The translations under genes were made by a program, and so were the position numbers. Source: a virus. From it: a DNA stretch of 59,112 nt. Location of the stretch: positions 1 to 59,112 of IMG/VR virus record IMGVR_UViG_3300043256_000282; one strand, given 5' to 3'. Every line of letters starts with the position of its first letter. Within the stretch, counting starts at the first letter, position 1. This document shows, piece after piece, positions 15,835 through 23,926 of this stretch. The notes under the pieces were generated by a model. It had not been told where the DNA came from. It saw nothing but the letters and a program-made list of their open reading frames with translations, and made no database searches.

Positions 15835-16176
15835 ATGACGACCGAGACGACGACACACAGCGAGATCGGCAAGCAACTTGAACGATTGACAAACCATCGC
15901 CGGCGCGTGCAAGAGATTGACCACGTGCTGCGCTGGGTTGATGAACGCAAACGCGGGCTATCATCAGCGAACGAGATCACATGCAACGCCGAGTTTCGGC
16001 GCAAGCATACTTCCACCAAGCCGAACCAATATTCCCAAATTGCCAAGTTGCCGCCAAGCATGTACCCGGCAGTGTTGCTGTTGGCCAAGGATCACTGGGC
16101 TGGCATGATTCTGCCGCTGGAAGCATGGCTCGACGCGCGCAAGATTGAACACGTGGAATCGGCGAAGCCTGACTGA
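15835..16176 (+). CDS. Hypothetical coiled/helical protein
   Basis: 113 aa, SD GGAGACT. The N-terminal half is a probable coiled coil (IGKQLERLTNHRRRVQEIDHVL); the C-terminal half is mixed. It is the last gene before a strong terminator, so it closes operon A. Confidence 0.6.
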   Translation: MTTETTTHSEIGKQLERLTNHRRRVQEIDHVLRWVDERKRGLSSANEITCNAEFRRKHTSTKPNQYSQIAKLPPSMYPAVLLLAKDHWAGMILPLEAWLDARKIEHVESAKPD

Positions 16177-16210
16177 ATCTCCTCCGTGGACGGCGCAGGG
16201 GTGCGCCGAT

Positions 16211-16242
16211 GATCGGGGCGCGAAAGCGCCTCGGTCGTTTTT
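16211..16242 (+). terminator. Strong terminator with GAAA tetraloop
   Basis: GATCGGGGCGC (16211-16221) and GCGCCTCGGTC (16226-16236) pair over 11 positions, counting G-T pairs, with a GAAA loop of GNRA type, followed by GTTTTT. It ends the 13.0-16.2 kb operon. Confidence 0.9.
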
Positions 16243-16282
16243 CTCTGTTTCCCTCATGGCTTGACAACATGGAGCAACAACA

Positions 16283-16717
16283 ATGACCAATGCAACCGCG
16301 ACGGAACCCCTAGCCGACGTGCAGGAAGGGGATAGCGTTATCCGGGAACGTTCCGATCCCCCCTTTACGACATTAGATCACGTAACACGGAGAACGACTC
16401 AACTGTTCTGGATAGGCCCCGTCAGCTACCGATTTACGGGACTCCCAGCAAATAACAAATGGGCGCACCATGTGATACGACTTCCCAAGCCTGGCGAGGT
16501 TCTTGGGTTGCAAGTTGCCCAACGGGAGAAGGCCCGGCAGCGCACCGAATCCGGCAAACAGTACAGCCGCAAGCGCGAACGCTACATCGCCCTGATCTAC
16601 GCCGCGGCGCGGGCCGGCGAACGTGACACATTCATCGACTTGCTCGGCCATTGGGAAACCGGGAATTGGGATGATGACCTTGACAGGATCGACGCCGCAA
16701 ACCAATCGGAAGGATGA
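16283..16717 (+). CDS. Hypothetical protein with N-terminal 'EGDSVIRE' fold
   Basis: 144 aa, GGAG upstream. The first ~65 residues are beta-rich (VQEGDSVIRER, TLDHVTRRTTQLFWI, YRFTGL), a layout seen in many small phage proteins. The rest is a basic helix (REKARQRTESGKQYSRKRERYIALIYAAARAG). Function unknown. Confidence 0.6.
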   Translation: MTNATATEPLADVQEGDSVIRERSDPPFTTLDHVTRRTTQLFWIGPVSYRFTGLPANNKWAHHVIRLPKPGEVLGLQVAQREKARQRTESGKQYSRKRERYIALIYAAARAGERDTFIDLLGHWETGNWDDDLDRIDAANQSEG

Positions 16718-16721
16718 CACG

Positions 16722-16997
16722 ATGGAAAGCTACACGTTTCGATGCGTGAACGACGATTGTGAATATCACGACATGCCGATCAGCGGCATCACAATGCAGA
16801 AAGTCATCGACGATGGCGGGCCGATCTGCGGGCTGTGCGGGGATGACCTTGAGCTTGTCGGTCCGGATCATGGGTTCGAGGCTGACCAAGTTGGACTCAG
16901 GGCGGCCGAGCGAGACGAGCGACGCAACCGGCCAACCGCCTACGGCCCGGTGCCGGGGCCGCCGGTCAATCCCCGCGATGCCCACCCGGCTTCGTGA
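16722..16997 (+). CDS. Zinc-ribbon-like protein
   Basis: 91 aa. Cys7 and Cys12 (CVNDDC) plus the CGLC pair at about residues 36-39 form a C-x4-C ... C-x2-C ribbon. The C-terminal 40 residues are charged and Pro-rich. Its last 32 bases overlap the end of the minus-strand gene coming from the right. Confidence 0.6.
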   Translation: MESYTFRCVNDDCEYHDMPISGITMQKVIDDGGPICGLCGDDLELVGPDHGFEADQVGLRAAERDERRNRPTAYGPVPGPPVNPRDAHPAS

Positions 16998-17175
16998 GCG
17001 CGCGCTCTTTTGCGGCCAATTCAACCGGCCCTTGCAACCGCTGAATCGAACGCATCAGTTCGTCAGAGACGTCGCTGTGCCATTGCTTCGACATGCGGGC
17101 GTGGTTGCGCTCGATCGAAGCGAACATGATCCTGAGCTTGCGGAGCTTGCCGGCGAGCAGCGGGGGAACGGCCAT
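16966..17175 (-). CDS. Small helical protein, minus-strand island, second gene
   Basis: 69 aa, reading leftward. AAAGAGA lies 6 bases before its ATG, within the end of the upstream minus-strand gene, three bases away, so the two form an operon. Basic helical protein (LAGKLRKLRIMFASIERNHARMS). It could be a regulator or toxin/antitoxin-like partner; nothing specific is seen. Confidence 0.55.
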   Translation of the reverse strand: MAVPPLLAGKLRKLRIMFASIERNHARMSKQWHSDVSDELMRSIQRLQGPVELAAKERALTKPGGHRGD

Positions 17176-17178
17176 CGC

Positions 17179-17364
17179 TTATCTCTTTCGCCGCCGCTTC
17201 ATGCGATGACGCTTGGCGGCATGGGCTGAGTTGCGGATTCGCGCCGATGCCGCGGCTGCCCCCTTGGTATCCGATTCGCCGACCACGCGCCCGCCTGCTC
17301 GCTCGACGATCTTCCACGGCTTGCCGCGCTCGTTGCCTCGCTTGGCTCGAACCATCACTGGCAT
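17179..17364 (-). CDS. Small, very basic protein, minus-strand island, first gene
   Basis: 61 aa, reading leftward from 17364. Very rich in Arg, Lys and Ala with a C-terminal HAAKRHRMKRRRKR tail, typical of nucleic-acid binding. The N-terminal half has a beta-type WKIVERAGGRVVGESDTKGAAAASA stretch. Small phage proteins of this kind sometimes resemble DUF2188. It diverges from the operon starting at 17557 across a promoter/operator region, which fits a repressor-type position. Confidence 0.5.
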   Translation of the reverse strand: MPVMVRAKRGNERGKPWKIVERAGGRVVGESDTKGAAAASARIRNSAHAAKRHRMKRRRKR

Positions 17365-17464
17365 ACGGTGAATGTCGGTCCGCGCGACAGGAAAATCTGA
17401 AAAAGGCGAAAATCGTGCCCTGGCGCTTCAAGGGCCGGGACGGATCGAGCCGATGGAGGGGAGC

Positions 17465-17508
17465 GGAAAAAGTTTCCACTTGACAGCCAACGTGGAATCT
17501 GCTACCCT
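17465..17508 (+). promoter_or_regulatory. Operator dyad and sigma-70-type promoter (copy B)
   Basis: GGAAA-AAG-TTTCC (17465-17477) is followed after two bases by TTGACA (17480-17485), a 17-base spacer and TACCCT (17503-17508) with a TG at the extended -10 position. The dyad touches the -35 box, so a bound protein would affect RNA polymerase directly. The leader ends with ACGCAGGAGCAT (17542-17553), identical to copy A. Confidence 0.65.
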
Positions 17509-17556
17509 CCCATTGCTCACCGAAATCTCCAAAACTCATCAACGCAGGAGCATAAG

Positions 17557-17679
17557 ATGACAGCCAAACAGCCCTGGTTCACAGTGGATCGGGCAGGTCT
17601 CGCAAAAATCGTGGCTGACAGGGGCAAGGGAGCGGTGATCGCCATCGGCCCGGTTGAGATTGGAGTTGCCAAGACGTGA
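17557..17679 (+). CDS. 40-aa protein, first gene of operon B
   Basis: 40 aa with an excellent ribosome site (GCAGGAGC) directly after promoter B. The sequence MTAKQPWFTVDRAGLAKIVA recalls the start of some phage GHKL-ATPase-like proteins, but it ends before any ATP-binding motif. It may be a leader peptide or a remnant. Its stop overlaps the GTG start of the CsrA-like gene (GTGA). Confidence 0.5.
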   Translation: MTAKQPWFTVDRAGLAKIVADRGKGAVIAIGPVEIGVAKT

Positions 17680-17897
17680 CCAATTTCACGACCATCGTCA
17701 TCGGCCGGACCCACCTCAAGCCACGGCTGGAAATCTATCTCGACGGCGAGATCATCGGGCTCATCGACGTGGAGCCGCGCGGCAGCCACCAGACTCGGCT
17801 GCGTATCTCATCGGCGCCGGCGCTTCGCTTCGTGCGGGCCGAGATCGACCGCGAGCGCAAAGATCGGATCATATTTCCCGAGCGTCCCAAGGGGTAG
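17676..17897 (+). CDS. CsrA-like RNA-binding protein
   Basis: 73 aa, GTG start overlapping the previous stop. The strand order and key positions resemble CsrA/RsmA: an N-terminal strand (TIVIG), LEIYLDGEIIGLIDV (as in the CsrA 'I.I.DEI.V.VL.V' strands), then SHQTRLRISSAPALRFVRAEI, equivalent to CsrA '[20 protein letters not shown]', including the Arg that contacts GGA motifs in RNA. CsrA dimers block ribosome sites containing GGA. If this product acts likewise, it could retune host or phage translation. The match is by pattern only; the N-terminus is divergent. Confidence 0.5.
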   Translation: MTNFTTIVIGRTHLKPRLEIYLDGEIIGLIDVEPRGSHQTRLRISSAPALRFVRAEIDRERKDRIIFPERPKG

Positions 17898-17900
17898 CCT

Positions 17901-18089
17901 ATGTTCTGTTGTAAATGCAACAAGCCTTTTCCTGGCGAATGTACGTGCTCTGATCGCGATGAGCGGTTGGCGGATATCAGAAAAAGTCCACACATTGCTT
18001 TGCGTATCTGTCAAGCCTGTGGGCGACACGCTGATCTATGCCAGTGTGCTGATGGTCCCACAACACGTTTGGAAGTCAGAAAGCCATGA
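17901..18089 (+). CDS. Small double zinc-knuckle protein
   Basis: 62 aa with three Cys pairs: CCKC (3-6), CTC (14-16) and CQAC (37-40), then CQC (47-49). This spacing suits two zinc sites. Stop overlaps the next ATG. Possible nucleic-acid or protein adaptor. Confidence 0.6.
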   Translation: MFCCKCNKPFPGECTCSDRDERLADIRKSPHIALRICQACGRHADLCQCADGPTTRLEVRKP

Positions 18090-18349
18090 CCGGCCGCCCC
18101 GCAGCAGGTTGGGATCGCATCGACAGCCGGCCGGGCCGGTTCGTCCTGGCCATCGGCCGGGATCGCAAGCCCCGCATTCAGGACACCCACGGATGCGACG
18201 TGAGCCAGTGCAAGCTGGCGCGGTCGCTGTTCGACAAAGGCGAGTTTGTCCGCATGATCGACGTCAACCGATGGGGTTACGTCACGATGATAGAAGTTTC
18301 AGCCCAAGAACAGGAACCGACCCCAAATGTCCAGAATAATCAAACTTGA
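18086..18349 (+). CDS. Hypothetical protein
   Basis: 87 aa, ATGA overlap with the zinc-knuckle gene. Two Cys (CDVSQC, about 37-42) and a mixed alpha/beta composition; the C-terminal 15 residues are polar and overlap the start of the ATPase gene by 23 bases. No family is recognised. Confidence 0.55.
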   Translation: MTGRPAAGWDRIDSRPGRFVLAIGRDRKPRIQDTHGCDVSQCKLARSLFDKGEFVRMIDVNRWGYVTMIEVSAQEQEPTPNVQNNQT

Positions 18350-19598
18350 ATCCGAGAACATTCTGTGCCTCAAGGCCATCAGCATCGTGCCGGATGGATC
18401 GCTCGTGAAGATCACGGGCCCCAATGACAGTGGAAAGACCGCCAACCTGAAATCGATCTGGATGACGCTCGGTGGCAAGAAGGAAATCCCCGACGATGCG
18501 ATCCGCCAGGGCCAGGATAAAGGCTTTGTGCAACTCAACATCGGCGACAACGGCGAGGTCGAATGCACCGCGAGACTCAATCTGCGTCGGCGCGCCGATG
18601 GCACAATCAAAGCAGACGAGATCATCCTCAAGGATGCCAAGGGCCGTACCCAAGGCAGTCCTATGTCGCGGCTGCGAGACATGCTCGGCTTTGGCCGTGG
18701 GCAATTCGATCCACTTGCATTCGCTGGCGCCAACCCGGAAGCCCAGGTCGATATGCTCAAGACCGCGCTCGGTCTCGACTTCTCGGAGTTGGACGCTGAG
18801 TACGGCGACCAATATGAAGAGCGCACAATCATCAACCGCCAAGCCAAGGAGCTTGCGGCCAAGATCGGTGAAGCGGACCCCGACGTGCCAGCCAAGCGGG
18901 AAGATTCGGCGGCACTGGCCGAGGAATATAAGCAGGCGATGGCGGCCACCGAGTATAACCGGCAGCGCGAGGCGACAATCATAGCGGCTGAACAATCACA
19001 TAATGCTTCATTGAAACGAGTCGAAGAACTAAACACGCAACTCGCTAACGCCACACGAGACTCGGCCACGGATTGGGAAGCCATCGTAGCAGCGGAGAAG
19101 GTGGAGCCACGAAATATCCCTAACGTCGAGGCCATTTCCGAGCGCATGAACAATGCCGACGCAATCAATGAGCGTGTGCGCGCCCATGAGCTTCGGCTTG
19201 AGAACGTCAAAGAGTTGGCCGATCTCAAAGCCAAGTCCGATGTGTTCACAACCAACCTGGCCACGATCAAGGCAACTCGGGACAAGATGATCGCCGATGC
19301 CGACTTCCCGATCAATGGCGTTGTGATCGAGGGCAACCAAATCCTCATCAACGACCATCCATTGGCGAACCAAGGCAGCTCGGCTCAGTTGCGTTTCGGC
19401 GCATTGCTCGTGATGAAGTCCGATCCGAAGCTGCGGATTCTCACGATGGACGAAGCGCTCGGCAAGCTCGATGATGAATCACTGGAAATGCTCGGCGTGT
19501 TGCTCGATGAGCATAACTTCCAGGGGTGGATCACCGGGCCGCGCACGGTCGGCGAAGGTTGCATCGAAATCCGGGACGGGGAGGTGATGGCAAAATGA
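18327..19598 (+). CDS. SMC/RecF-type recombination ATPase
   Basis: 423 aa. The P-loop at residues 31-38 (GPNDSGKT) lies behind 'IKLESENILCLKAISI', the normal start of RecF/SbcC/SMC heads. The middle (about 165-310) is a coiled coil rich in Glu, Ala and Lys. The C-terminal lobe carries the Walker B/signature region 'LRILTMDEALGKLD' (about 368-381). Such short SMC-like proteins accompany RecT and exonuclease in phage recombination modules, where they probably load or control a nuclease, like gp46/SbcC. It overlaps both neighbours. Confidence 0.85.
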   Translation: MSRIIKLESENILCLKAISIVPDGSLVKITGPNDSGKTANLKSIWMTLGGKKEIPDDAIRQGQDKGFVQLNIGDNGEVECTARLNLRRRADGTIKADEIILKDAKGRTQGSPMSRLRDMLGFGRGQFDPLAFAGANPEAQVDMLKTALGLDFSELDAEYGDQYEERTIINRQAKELAAKIGEADPDVPAKREDSAALAEEYKQAMAATEYNRQREATIIAAEQSHNASLKRVEELNTQLANATRDSATDWEAIVAAEKVEPRNIPNVEAISERMNNADAINERVRAHELRLENVKELADLKAKSDVFTTNLATIKATRDKMIADADFPINGVVIEGNQILINDHPLANQGSSAQLRFGALLVMKSDPKLRILTMDEALGKLDDESLEMLGVLLDEHNFQGWITGPRTVGEGCIEIRDGEVMAK

Positions 19599-19957
19599 CT
19601 GCGTTATCAAATACACTCTTGATTGCCATTCACGAAGCCAAAGCCGCTATTGATCCAACCCAACCGATCGAGGTACAAGCCCGCGCCGCAATGAATGCTG
19701 TCAAGGATTTTTGGCTGACTACCGATGATGATCTGCGTTTCCGAGGCGCTATTGGCGGGCTCTTGCTTGCCAACGAAAAGAACGAAAGAATTACTAAGCA
19801 GATCACAACTGAGATCAAAATCTTGCGTGACCTAAACGCAATGATGACCGGAGTTTCCGTAGATACCTTACACATGATGCCGCCAAAAGATTTCGAGCCG
19901 ATCGGGCTCGGGAAGTTATGGCTTGAGATAACACAATCGAAACGGGATGGGAAGTAG
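19595..19957 (+). CDS. Hypothetical helical protein in recombination operon
   Basis: 120 aa, ATGA overlap with the ATPase stop. Helical, with a long acidic/basic central helix. No motif is recognised. Position suggests an accessory factor of the ATPase/nuclease pair. Confidence 0.6.
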   Translation: MTALSNTLLIAIHEAKAAIDPTQPIEVQARAAMNAVKDFWLTTDDDLRFRGAIGGLLLANEKNERITKQITTEIKILRDLNAMMTGVSVDTLHMMPPKDFEPIGLGKLWLEITQSKRDGK

Positions 19958-19963
19958 AGCCTA

Positions 19964-20416
19964 ATGGGTGACGCAGCAGAAGCCATCGTGAACGGCGACG
20001 ACTGCGAAGGGTGCGGCGAGTACATCGGACCCGGCCACGGCTATCCTCGCTTGTGTGCCGGGTGTGATCCCAAAGGCGGTGAAGCTACTCACATCCTTCA
20101 TCCGCCCGAGCCCCGTCGTCGCGGCGGACAACGCCGTGCGCGACGCGCCGACGCCACGACAGAGTTTGACCGAGCCGCCCACCTTGCCGAGAACAACGGA
20201 TTCCGTCTGCGCAAATGCTCCGATGCTCACTACCAGCTTGTTCATGTCGAGAAGGACTGGCTCCTGAATATCTATCCGGGCAACGGGCGTCTCTACAGCG
20301 ATCCCCATCGCAAGCCGCCATACTTTGGGCTTGACCCCGGCTTCTCGCTGATTGAGGTTGTGCAACGAGCGATCGCACTTGATGGCCCCCTTTTGGAGAC
20401 TCCCGCAGATGAATGA
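19964..20416 (+). CDS. Zinc-ribbon protein with basic linker
   Basis: 150 aa. Two Cys pairs at the N-terminus (CEGC, about 14-17; CAGC, about 31-34) make a zinc ribbon. A strongly basic linker (PRRRGGQRRARRADA) leads to a beta-rich domain (YQLVHVEKDWLLNIYPGNGRL). A nucleic-acid-binding role is likely. Overlaps the next gene by eight bases. Confidence 0.65.
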   Translation: MGDAAEAIVNGDDCEGCGEYIGPGHGYPRLCAGCDPKGGEATHILHPPEPRRRGGQRRARRADATTEFDRAAHLAENNGFRLRKCSDAHYQLVHVEKDWLLNIYPGNGRLYSDPHRKPPYFGLDPGFSLIEVVQRAIALDGPLLETPADE

Positions 20417-20603
20417 ATGGCAACCGATTGAAACGGCACCGAAGGATGGGACCGCGATTCTATGTTGGGATGGCCACAACCGTGTCATCTGCCGTCGAGA
20501 TAATGGACACTTCAACGTCATACATGACAGCGAAGATTATCACTGGAGTGAATACTCGCCCACCCACTGGCAGCCCTTACCCGCACCTCCAGAGACGACA
20601 TGA
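20409..20603 (+). CDS. DUF551-type small protein
   Basis: 64 aa starting MNEWQPIETAPKDGT and ending near SPTHWQPLPAPPE. This opening (W-x-P-I-x-T-A-P-K-D-G) and closing (T-H-W-x-P-L-P) are the hallmarks of the DUF551 family, common in phages and of unknown function. The ATG at 20409 lies eight bases inside the previous gene. Confidence 0.8.
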   Translation: MNEWQPIETAPKDGTAILCWDGHNRVICRRDNGHFNVIHDSEDYHWSEYSPTHWQPLPAPPETT

Positions 20604-20857
20604 CCAAGCTCAACCCCGTCCATGCCGCCGCCCGCAAGCGCGTCGCTTGCCAAGTGAAAGCTCTCTATGGGATGCTGCGTGAGTCATGCTGTGGCAACAC
20701 GTATCATTCGGGGTATCTCGGATCGGACGTAGGCGAAATCATCGGCATCAAGCGCTTCGGCAACAACATTCATATCACGATCGACAGTTTCGACGAACCG
20801 CCGGAGCGGTCGATACTCAGATTGCAACCCGTGAACATTCAGGAGAATTCACAATGA
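20600..20857 (+). CDS. Hypothetical protein
   Basis: 85 aa, coupled to both neighbours by ATGA overlaps. Basic N-terminal helix, a CC pair (about 30-31), then a beta-rich region (IIGIKRFGNNIHITIDSF). No family is recognised. Confidence 0.6.
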   Translation: MTKLNPVHAAARKRVACQVKALYGMLRESCCGNTYHSGYLGSDVGEIIGIKRFGNNIHITIDSFDEPPERSILRLQPVNIQENSQ

Positions 20858-22008
20858 ACACACTCCGAACCAGGGCGTCAGCGCTACCGCTGTTCTTCCT
20901 TTGTCCAGAATCCAGCCGCACCGAGGATGGCGCCGAGGGCGAAGTCATGCGGGTCGATTCCGCCGGCCCGCTTGCGGCGCTTGGCAACGCCGTTCACGAA
21001 TATGCGGCAGCTTGGGTCTACGGCGACGAGCTGATAATCGAGAACATCGCCAAGAAATACGGCGTCGAAGAAGATGAGCTATCGCCGCTGTGCGGCGCTG
21101 CGCGCAATCGGTGGGGCAGCATCAAACAGTATTTCGCCGAATGTGAAGTGCTGATGACGGAACAACCGTTGCGCTTTGAATTGGAGGACGAACACACGGA
21201 CCTGATCGTCACCGGCACGTCGGATATCGTCGGGGCCGAGGAAGAAATGCTCGCGGTCGGAGACTGGAAAAGCGGGTACCTCGATACCGATCACTTCCAC
21301 CAGTTGATGGGGTACGCCTATGGCGCTTGGAAAAATTGGGGCGGTCCTAAGACCAAGGGCGTGACGATGTTCACGATCATGCTGCGGAGCTACGATGTTG
21401 ATATCGTCCGTGTCACAGTTGCCGAGCTAGAGGATTGGGCGGCGGTCATGCTCAAGCGAGCGCGTGACGGTTTCGGCACATTCCATCCGGGAACGCACTG
21501 CGCCCATTGCCCCCGAGCGATGGACTGTCCAGGCAAGATCGCACATGACTCGGCGATGATGGTGTCACTCGGCCAGATCGACGAGACGGTTCCGTCCGTC
21601 GCCAACTGGACGGAAGAGAACCACCTTGCATTTGGCCCGTCCGTCGTTGAAGCCCTGCGCCAGATCAAATACTGGACCGGGAAGATGGACGCGATCAAGA
21701 AGTTCGTGAAGGAAAAGGTGATGGAGTTTGGCCCGCTCGCCGATGGCAAAGGTCGAGCCTACAAGATCATCGAGCAGAAGCGGCGATCACTCAAATCCAG
21801 CGCCCGTACTGTGTTGCTCGAACATCTGGGCGATCGACTTGACGAAGCGATCAAGTACAATCTGTCGGCGGCCGAGAAGATCGTCATGGAAGATGCGCCG
21901 CAGGGCACGACAAAGAAAGCGGCCAAAGAGGCCCTGTTGGCCGATCTTGAAAGTATCGACGCCATCGCCGTGAAGGCCACCGGGTCGTTGCGTGAAGGCA
22001 AGGAATAA
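20854..22008 (+). CDS. Cas4/RecB-like PD-(D/E)XK nuclease with Fe-S cysteines
   Basis: 384 aa. Catalytic motifs: His49 (GNAVHEY), Asp124 (GTSDIVG), the VGDWKSG motif with Asp137 and Lys139, then Gln150-xxx-Tyr154 (FHQLMGYAYG). Four cysteines are arranged as in the Fe-S domain of Cas4/AddB: Cys17 (FFLCPESS) and Cys216, Cys219, Cys225 (HCAHCPRAMDC). This resembles DUF2800-type phage exonucleases, which make single-stranded DNA for the RecT annealase encoded next. SD AGGAGA, ATGA overlap with the preceding gene. Confidence 0.88.
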   Translation: MNTLRTRASALPLFFLCPESSRTEDGAEGEVMRVDSAGPLAALGNAVHEYAAAWVYGDELIIENIAKKYGVEEDELSPLCGAARNRWGSIKQYFAECEVLMTEQPLRFELEDEHTDLIVTGTSDIVGAEEEMLAVGDWKSGYLDTDHFHQLMGYAYGAWKNWGGPKTKGVTMFTIMLRSYDVDIVRVTVAELEDWAAVMLKRARDGFGTFHPGTHCAHCPRAMDCPGKIAHDSAMMVSLGQIDETVPSVANWTEENHLAFGPSVVEALRQIKYWTGKMDAIKKFVKEKVMEFGPLADGKGRAYKIIEQKRRSLKSSARTVLLEHLGDRLDEAIKYNLSAAEKIVMEDAPQGTTKKAAKEALLADLESIDAIAVKATGSLREGKE

Positions 22009-22044
22009 ACCAACCACCACCAACCGAGACGAAAGGTTCACACG

Positions 22045-23310
22045 ATGACGAATGACACGAAAGTCCTTGCCGAACAAAGCAAGGCGGATAAGATCGCGGC
22101 CGACCGCGCGAAGATGGAACAGACAATGACCGACAGTTTGGTCAAGCTGTTGCCGAGACAAGTTGACCCCACCCGATTCACAGCTTTCGCACTCGCGATC
22201 CTGCGCAGTACCGAACTGCGCGATTGCACTGAAAAATCGAAGCTGCTTGCGCTGAGCGATTGTGCCAAGATGGGATTGTTCCCGGATCGCAATCTCGGCC
22301 ACGTCTATCTCATTCCGTTCAACAACAAATCCATAGTAAACGGCAAAACTGAGTGGCACAAAGAAGTCACGGTGATCGCCGGCTATCAAGGCATGATCGA
22401 GTTGGCGCGCCGCTCTGGATTTATCACGACGATCCATACTGGCCTTGTGTGCGAAGGCGACGAGTTCTCCTATTGGACCGACGAGGAAGGCCCGCATCTG
22501 CGCCACGTTCCTACGGATGACCCGGACGATGAAAAGATCGAGAAGGTCTACTGTGTTGCAACGCTCGCGGCTGGCGGCCGGCAAATCGAAGTGATGACGA
22601 TTGCCCAAGTCGAGAAGGTCCGACAATCCTCGAAGACCAAAGACAAAGGCCCGTGGAAAACTGATTATCCCATGATGGTCCGCAAGACGGTCGTTCGCCG
22701 GGCCCGCAAGTATTGGCCGCAGTCTCCCGAGCTTGCTCGACTTGGCGCCCTTGATGATGTGGCCGATGGAATGTACGAGCGCAAACACGTGGACAACATC
22801 GCCGCCGGTGCGCTGGCGAGCGCTCCGACGGGACGGCTCGATACGAAGCCAGAGCCCACGCCGCCGCCGGTTGACGATCAATGGGGGGGCAAGGAACCCC
22901 AGGGCGACGAGCAGACCACGCCGACTGAGCCCAAACCGCAGACCCAACCCGCTGCGAAGACCGAAGAAACCAAAACGAGCGCTCCGACGAAAGAAAAAGC
23001 CCCGGCTGGGTCGAGCGCGGAGCCAGCGACGGCAGAAGCCGACGCTATACCCACCAGCGCCGATGGTCGCCAGCAATGGCTAGCGCGTCTGGCGATGACG
23101 TCGGCGGGCTGGGACGATGAGCAGATGGCCACGGCAATCATACGGCGTTGGCTATTGACCAATCAGGTCGCGCCGAGCCAACTGAACAAGGACGCCATCT
23201 TCAATCCGACCCGAGAGCAGATCGAGAAGATCGACTGGAAGCCGGCGTTCGATGAATGGGCGAGCGAGGCTGAGAAGGCTGCTGCAAAGGAAGGGGCATC
23301 TACCCAATGA
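22045..23310 (+). CDS. recT: RecT-family single-strand annealing protein
   Basis: 421 aa. The core (about residues 30-240) has the RecT order: LPRQVDPTRF ... ALSDCAKMGLFPD ... VTVIAGYQGMIELARRSG ... VCEGDEFSYW ... a Val/Ala strand followed by 'VEKVRQSSK ... PWKTDYPMMVRKTVVRRARKYWP'. RecT coats single strands and anneals complementary DNA. A long Pro/Thr/Lys-rich linker (about 265-345) leads to a helical tail that ends in a charged segment. The tail is unusual in length and may recruit a partner. Follows the nuclease, giving a complete recombination pair. Confidence 0.9.
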   Translation: MTNDTKVLAEQSKADKIAADRAKMEQTMTDSLVKLLPRQVDPTRFTAFALAILRSTELRDCTEKSKLLALSDCAKMGLFPDRNLGHVYLIPFNNKSIVNGKTEWHKEVTVIAGYQGMIELARRSGFITTIHTGLVCEGDEFSYWTDEEGPHLRHVPTDDPDDEKIEKVYCVATLAAGGRQIEVMTIAQVEKVRQSSKTKDKGPWKTDYPMMVRKTVVRRARKYWPQSPELARLGALDDVADGMYERKHVDNIAAGALASAPTGRLDTKPEPTPPPVDDQWGGKEPQGDEQTTPTEPKPQTQPAAKTEETKTSAPTKEKAPAGSSAEPATAEADAIPTSADGRQQWLARLAMTSAGWDDEQMATAIIRRWLLTNQVAPSQLNKDAIFNPTREQIEKIDWKPAFDEWASEAEKAAAKEGASTQ

Positions 23311-23645
23311 CCGGGCAGACACAGACAACCGAGCAAGAGCAAGGGGAGTGTGTGCTCGTCTACGACGATGACAAATTGTTGATGCTGTCGCTCAAGCACC
23401 TGCACATTGTCCGTGTCAATTTGACCGGCGGCTATGCAATAACCGAAGACGCGGCATCCGCCGCCATGCGCGACCCCGCCCGCGTCCTGAACATCTCGGC
23501 GTACCCGAAGGTGGTGGAGGCTTGCAGGGCGACGTTGGCCATTGCCGAGAGTCAACTCAGCGGACCCTACGGCACTACAGAGGCTATTGCACTCGCCCGC
23601 GCCGCTCTCGTCGACGTCCACCCCACCGAGGGAGCCAAGACGTGA
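23307..23645 (+). CDS. Hypothetical protein after RecT
   Basis: 112 aa, ATGA overlap with recT. N-terminal beta-rich part and C-terminal helices. It ends in EGAKT with the DNA junction GAGGGAGCCAAGACGTGAG, which is nearly repeated at the end of the following gene. No family is recognised. Confidence 0.6.
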   Translation: MTGQTQTTEQEQGECVLVYDDDKLLMLSLKHLHIVRVNLTGGYAITEDAASAAMRDPARVLNISAYPKVVEACRATLAIAESQLSGPYGTTEAIALARAALVDVHPTEGAKT

Positions 23646-23926
23646 GTGAGCGAGAACGCGAACTTGCTGAACAATTAGCCAATGCGGAACGTGACGGTGA
23701 GCGATTCTGTCACCGCATCGCCGAGCTGGAGGCCATCGTTGGGAACTGCGACAGAACACGAGACGGAGCCATTATTCAACCTCGCATGATCTTGTATGCC
23801 AAGACGTATGGTGGCAGAATCAGAGATGTTCAGGCGGTAATGCTCGTGAAAAACTACGAGGGATGTTATGTGGCAGCAGCTTCTTGCTACTCCACCCGTG
23901 CCGCCGCCGAGGGAGCCAAGACATGA
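23642..23926 (+). CDS. Hypothetical protein, first tandem paralogue
   Basis: 94 aa, GTG start overlapping the previous stop. An N-terminal coiled helix (ERELAEQLANAERDGERF) and a RIAELEAIV segment, then a beta-rich region with TRDGAIIQP and a C-terminal CYSTRAAAEGAKT. The order matches the next gene product (RIEELEAIV, TADGVIVVP, TYSTRAAAEAAK), so the two arose by tandem duplication and diverged. Confidence 0.6.
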   Translation: MSERERELAEQLANAERDGERFCHRIAELEAIVGNCDRTRDGAIIQPRMILYAKTYGGRIRDVQAVMLVKNYEGCYVAAASCYSTRAAAEGAKT

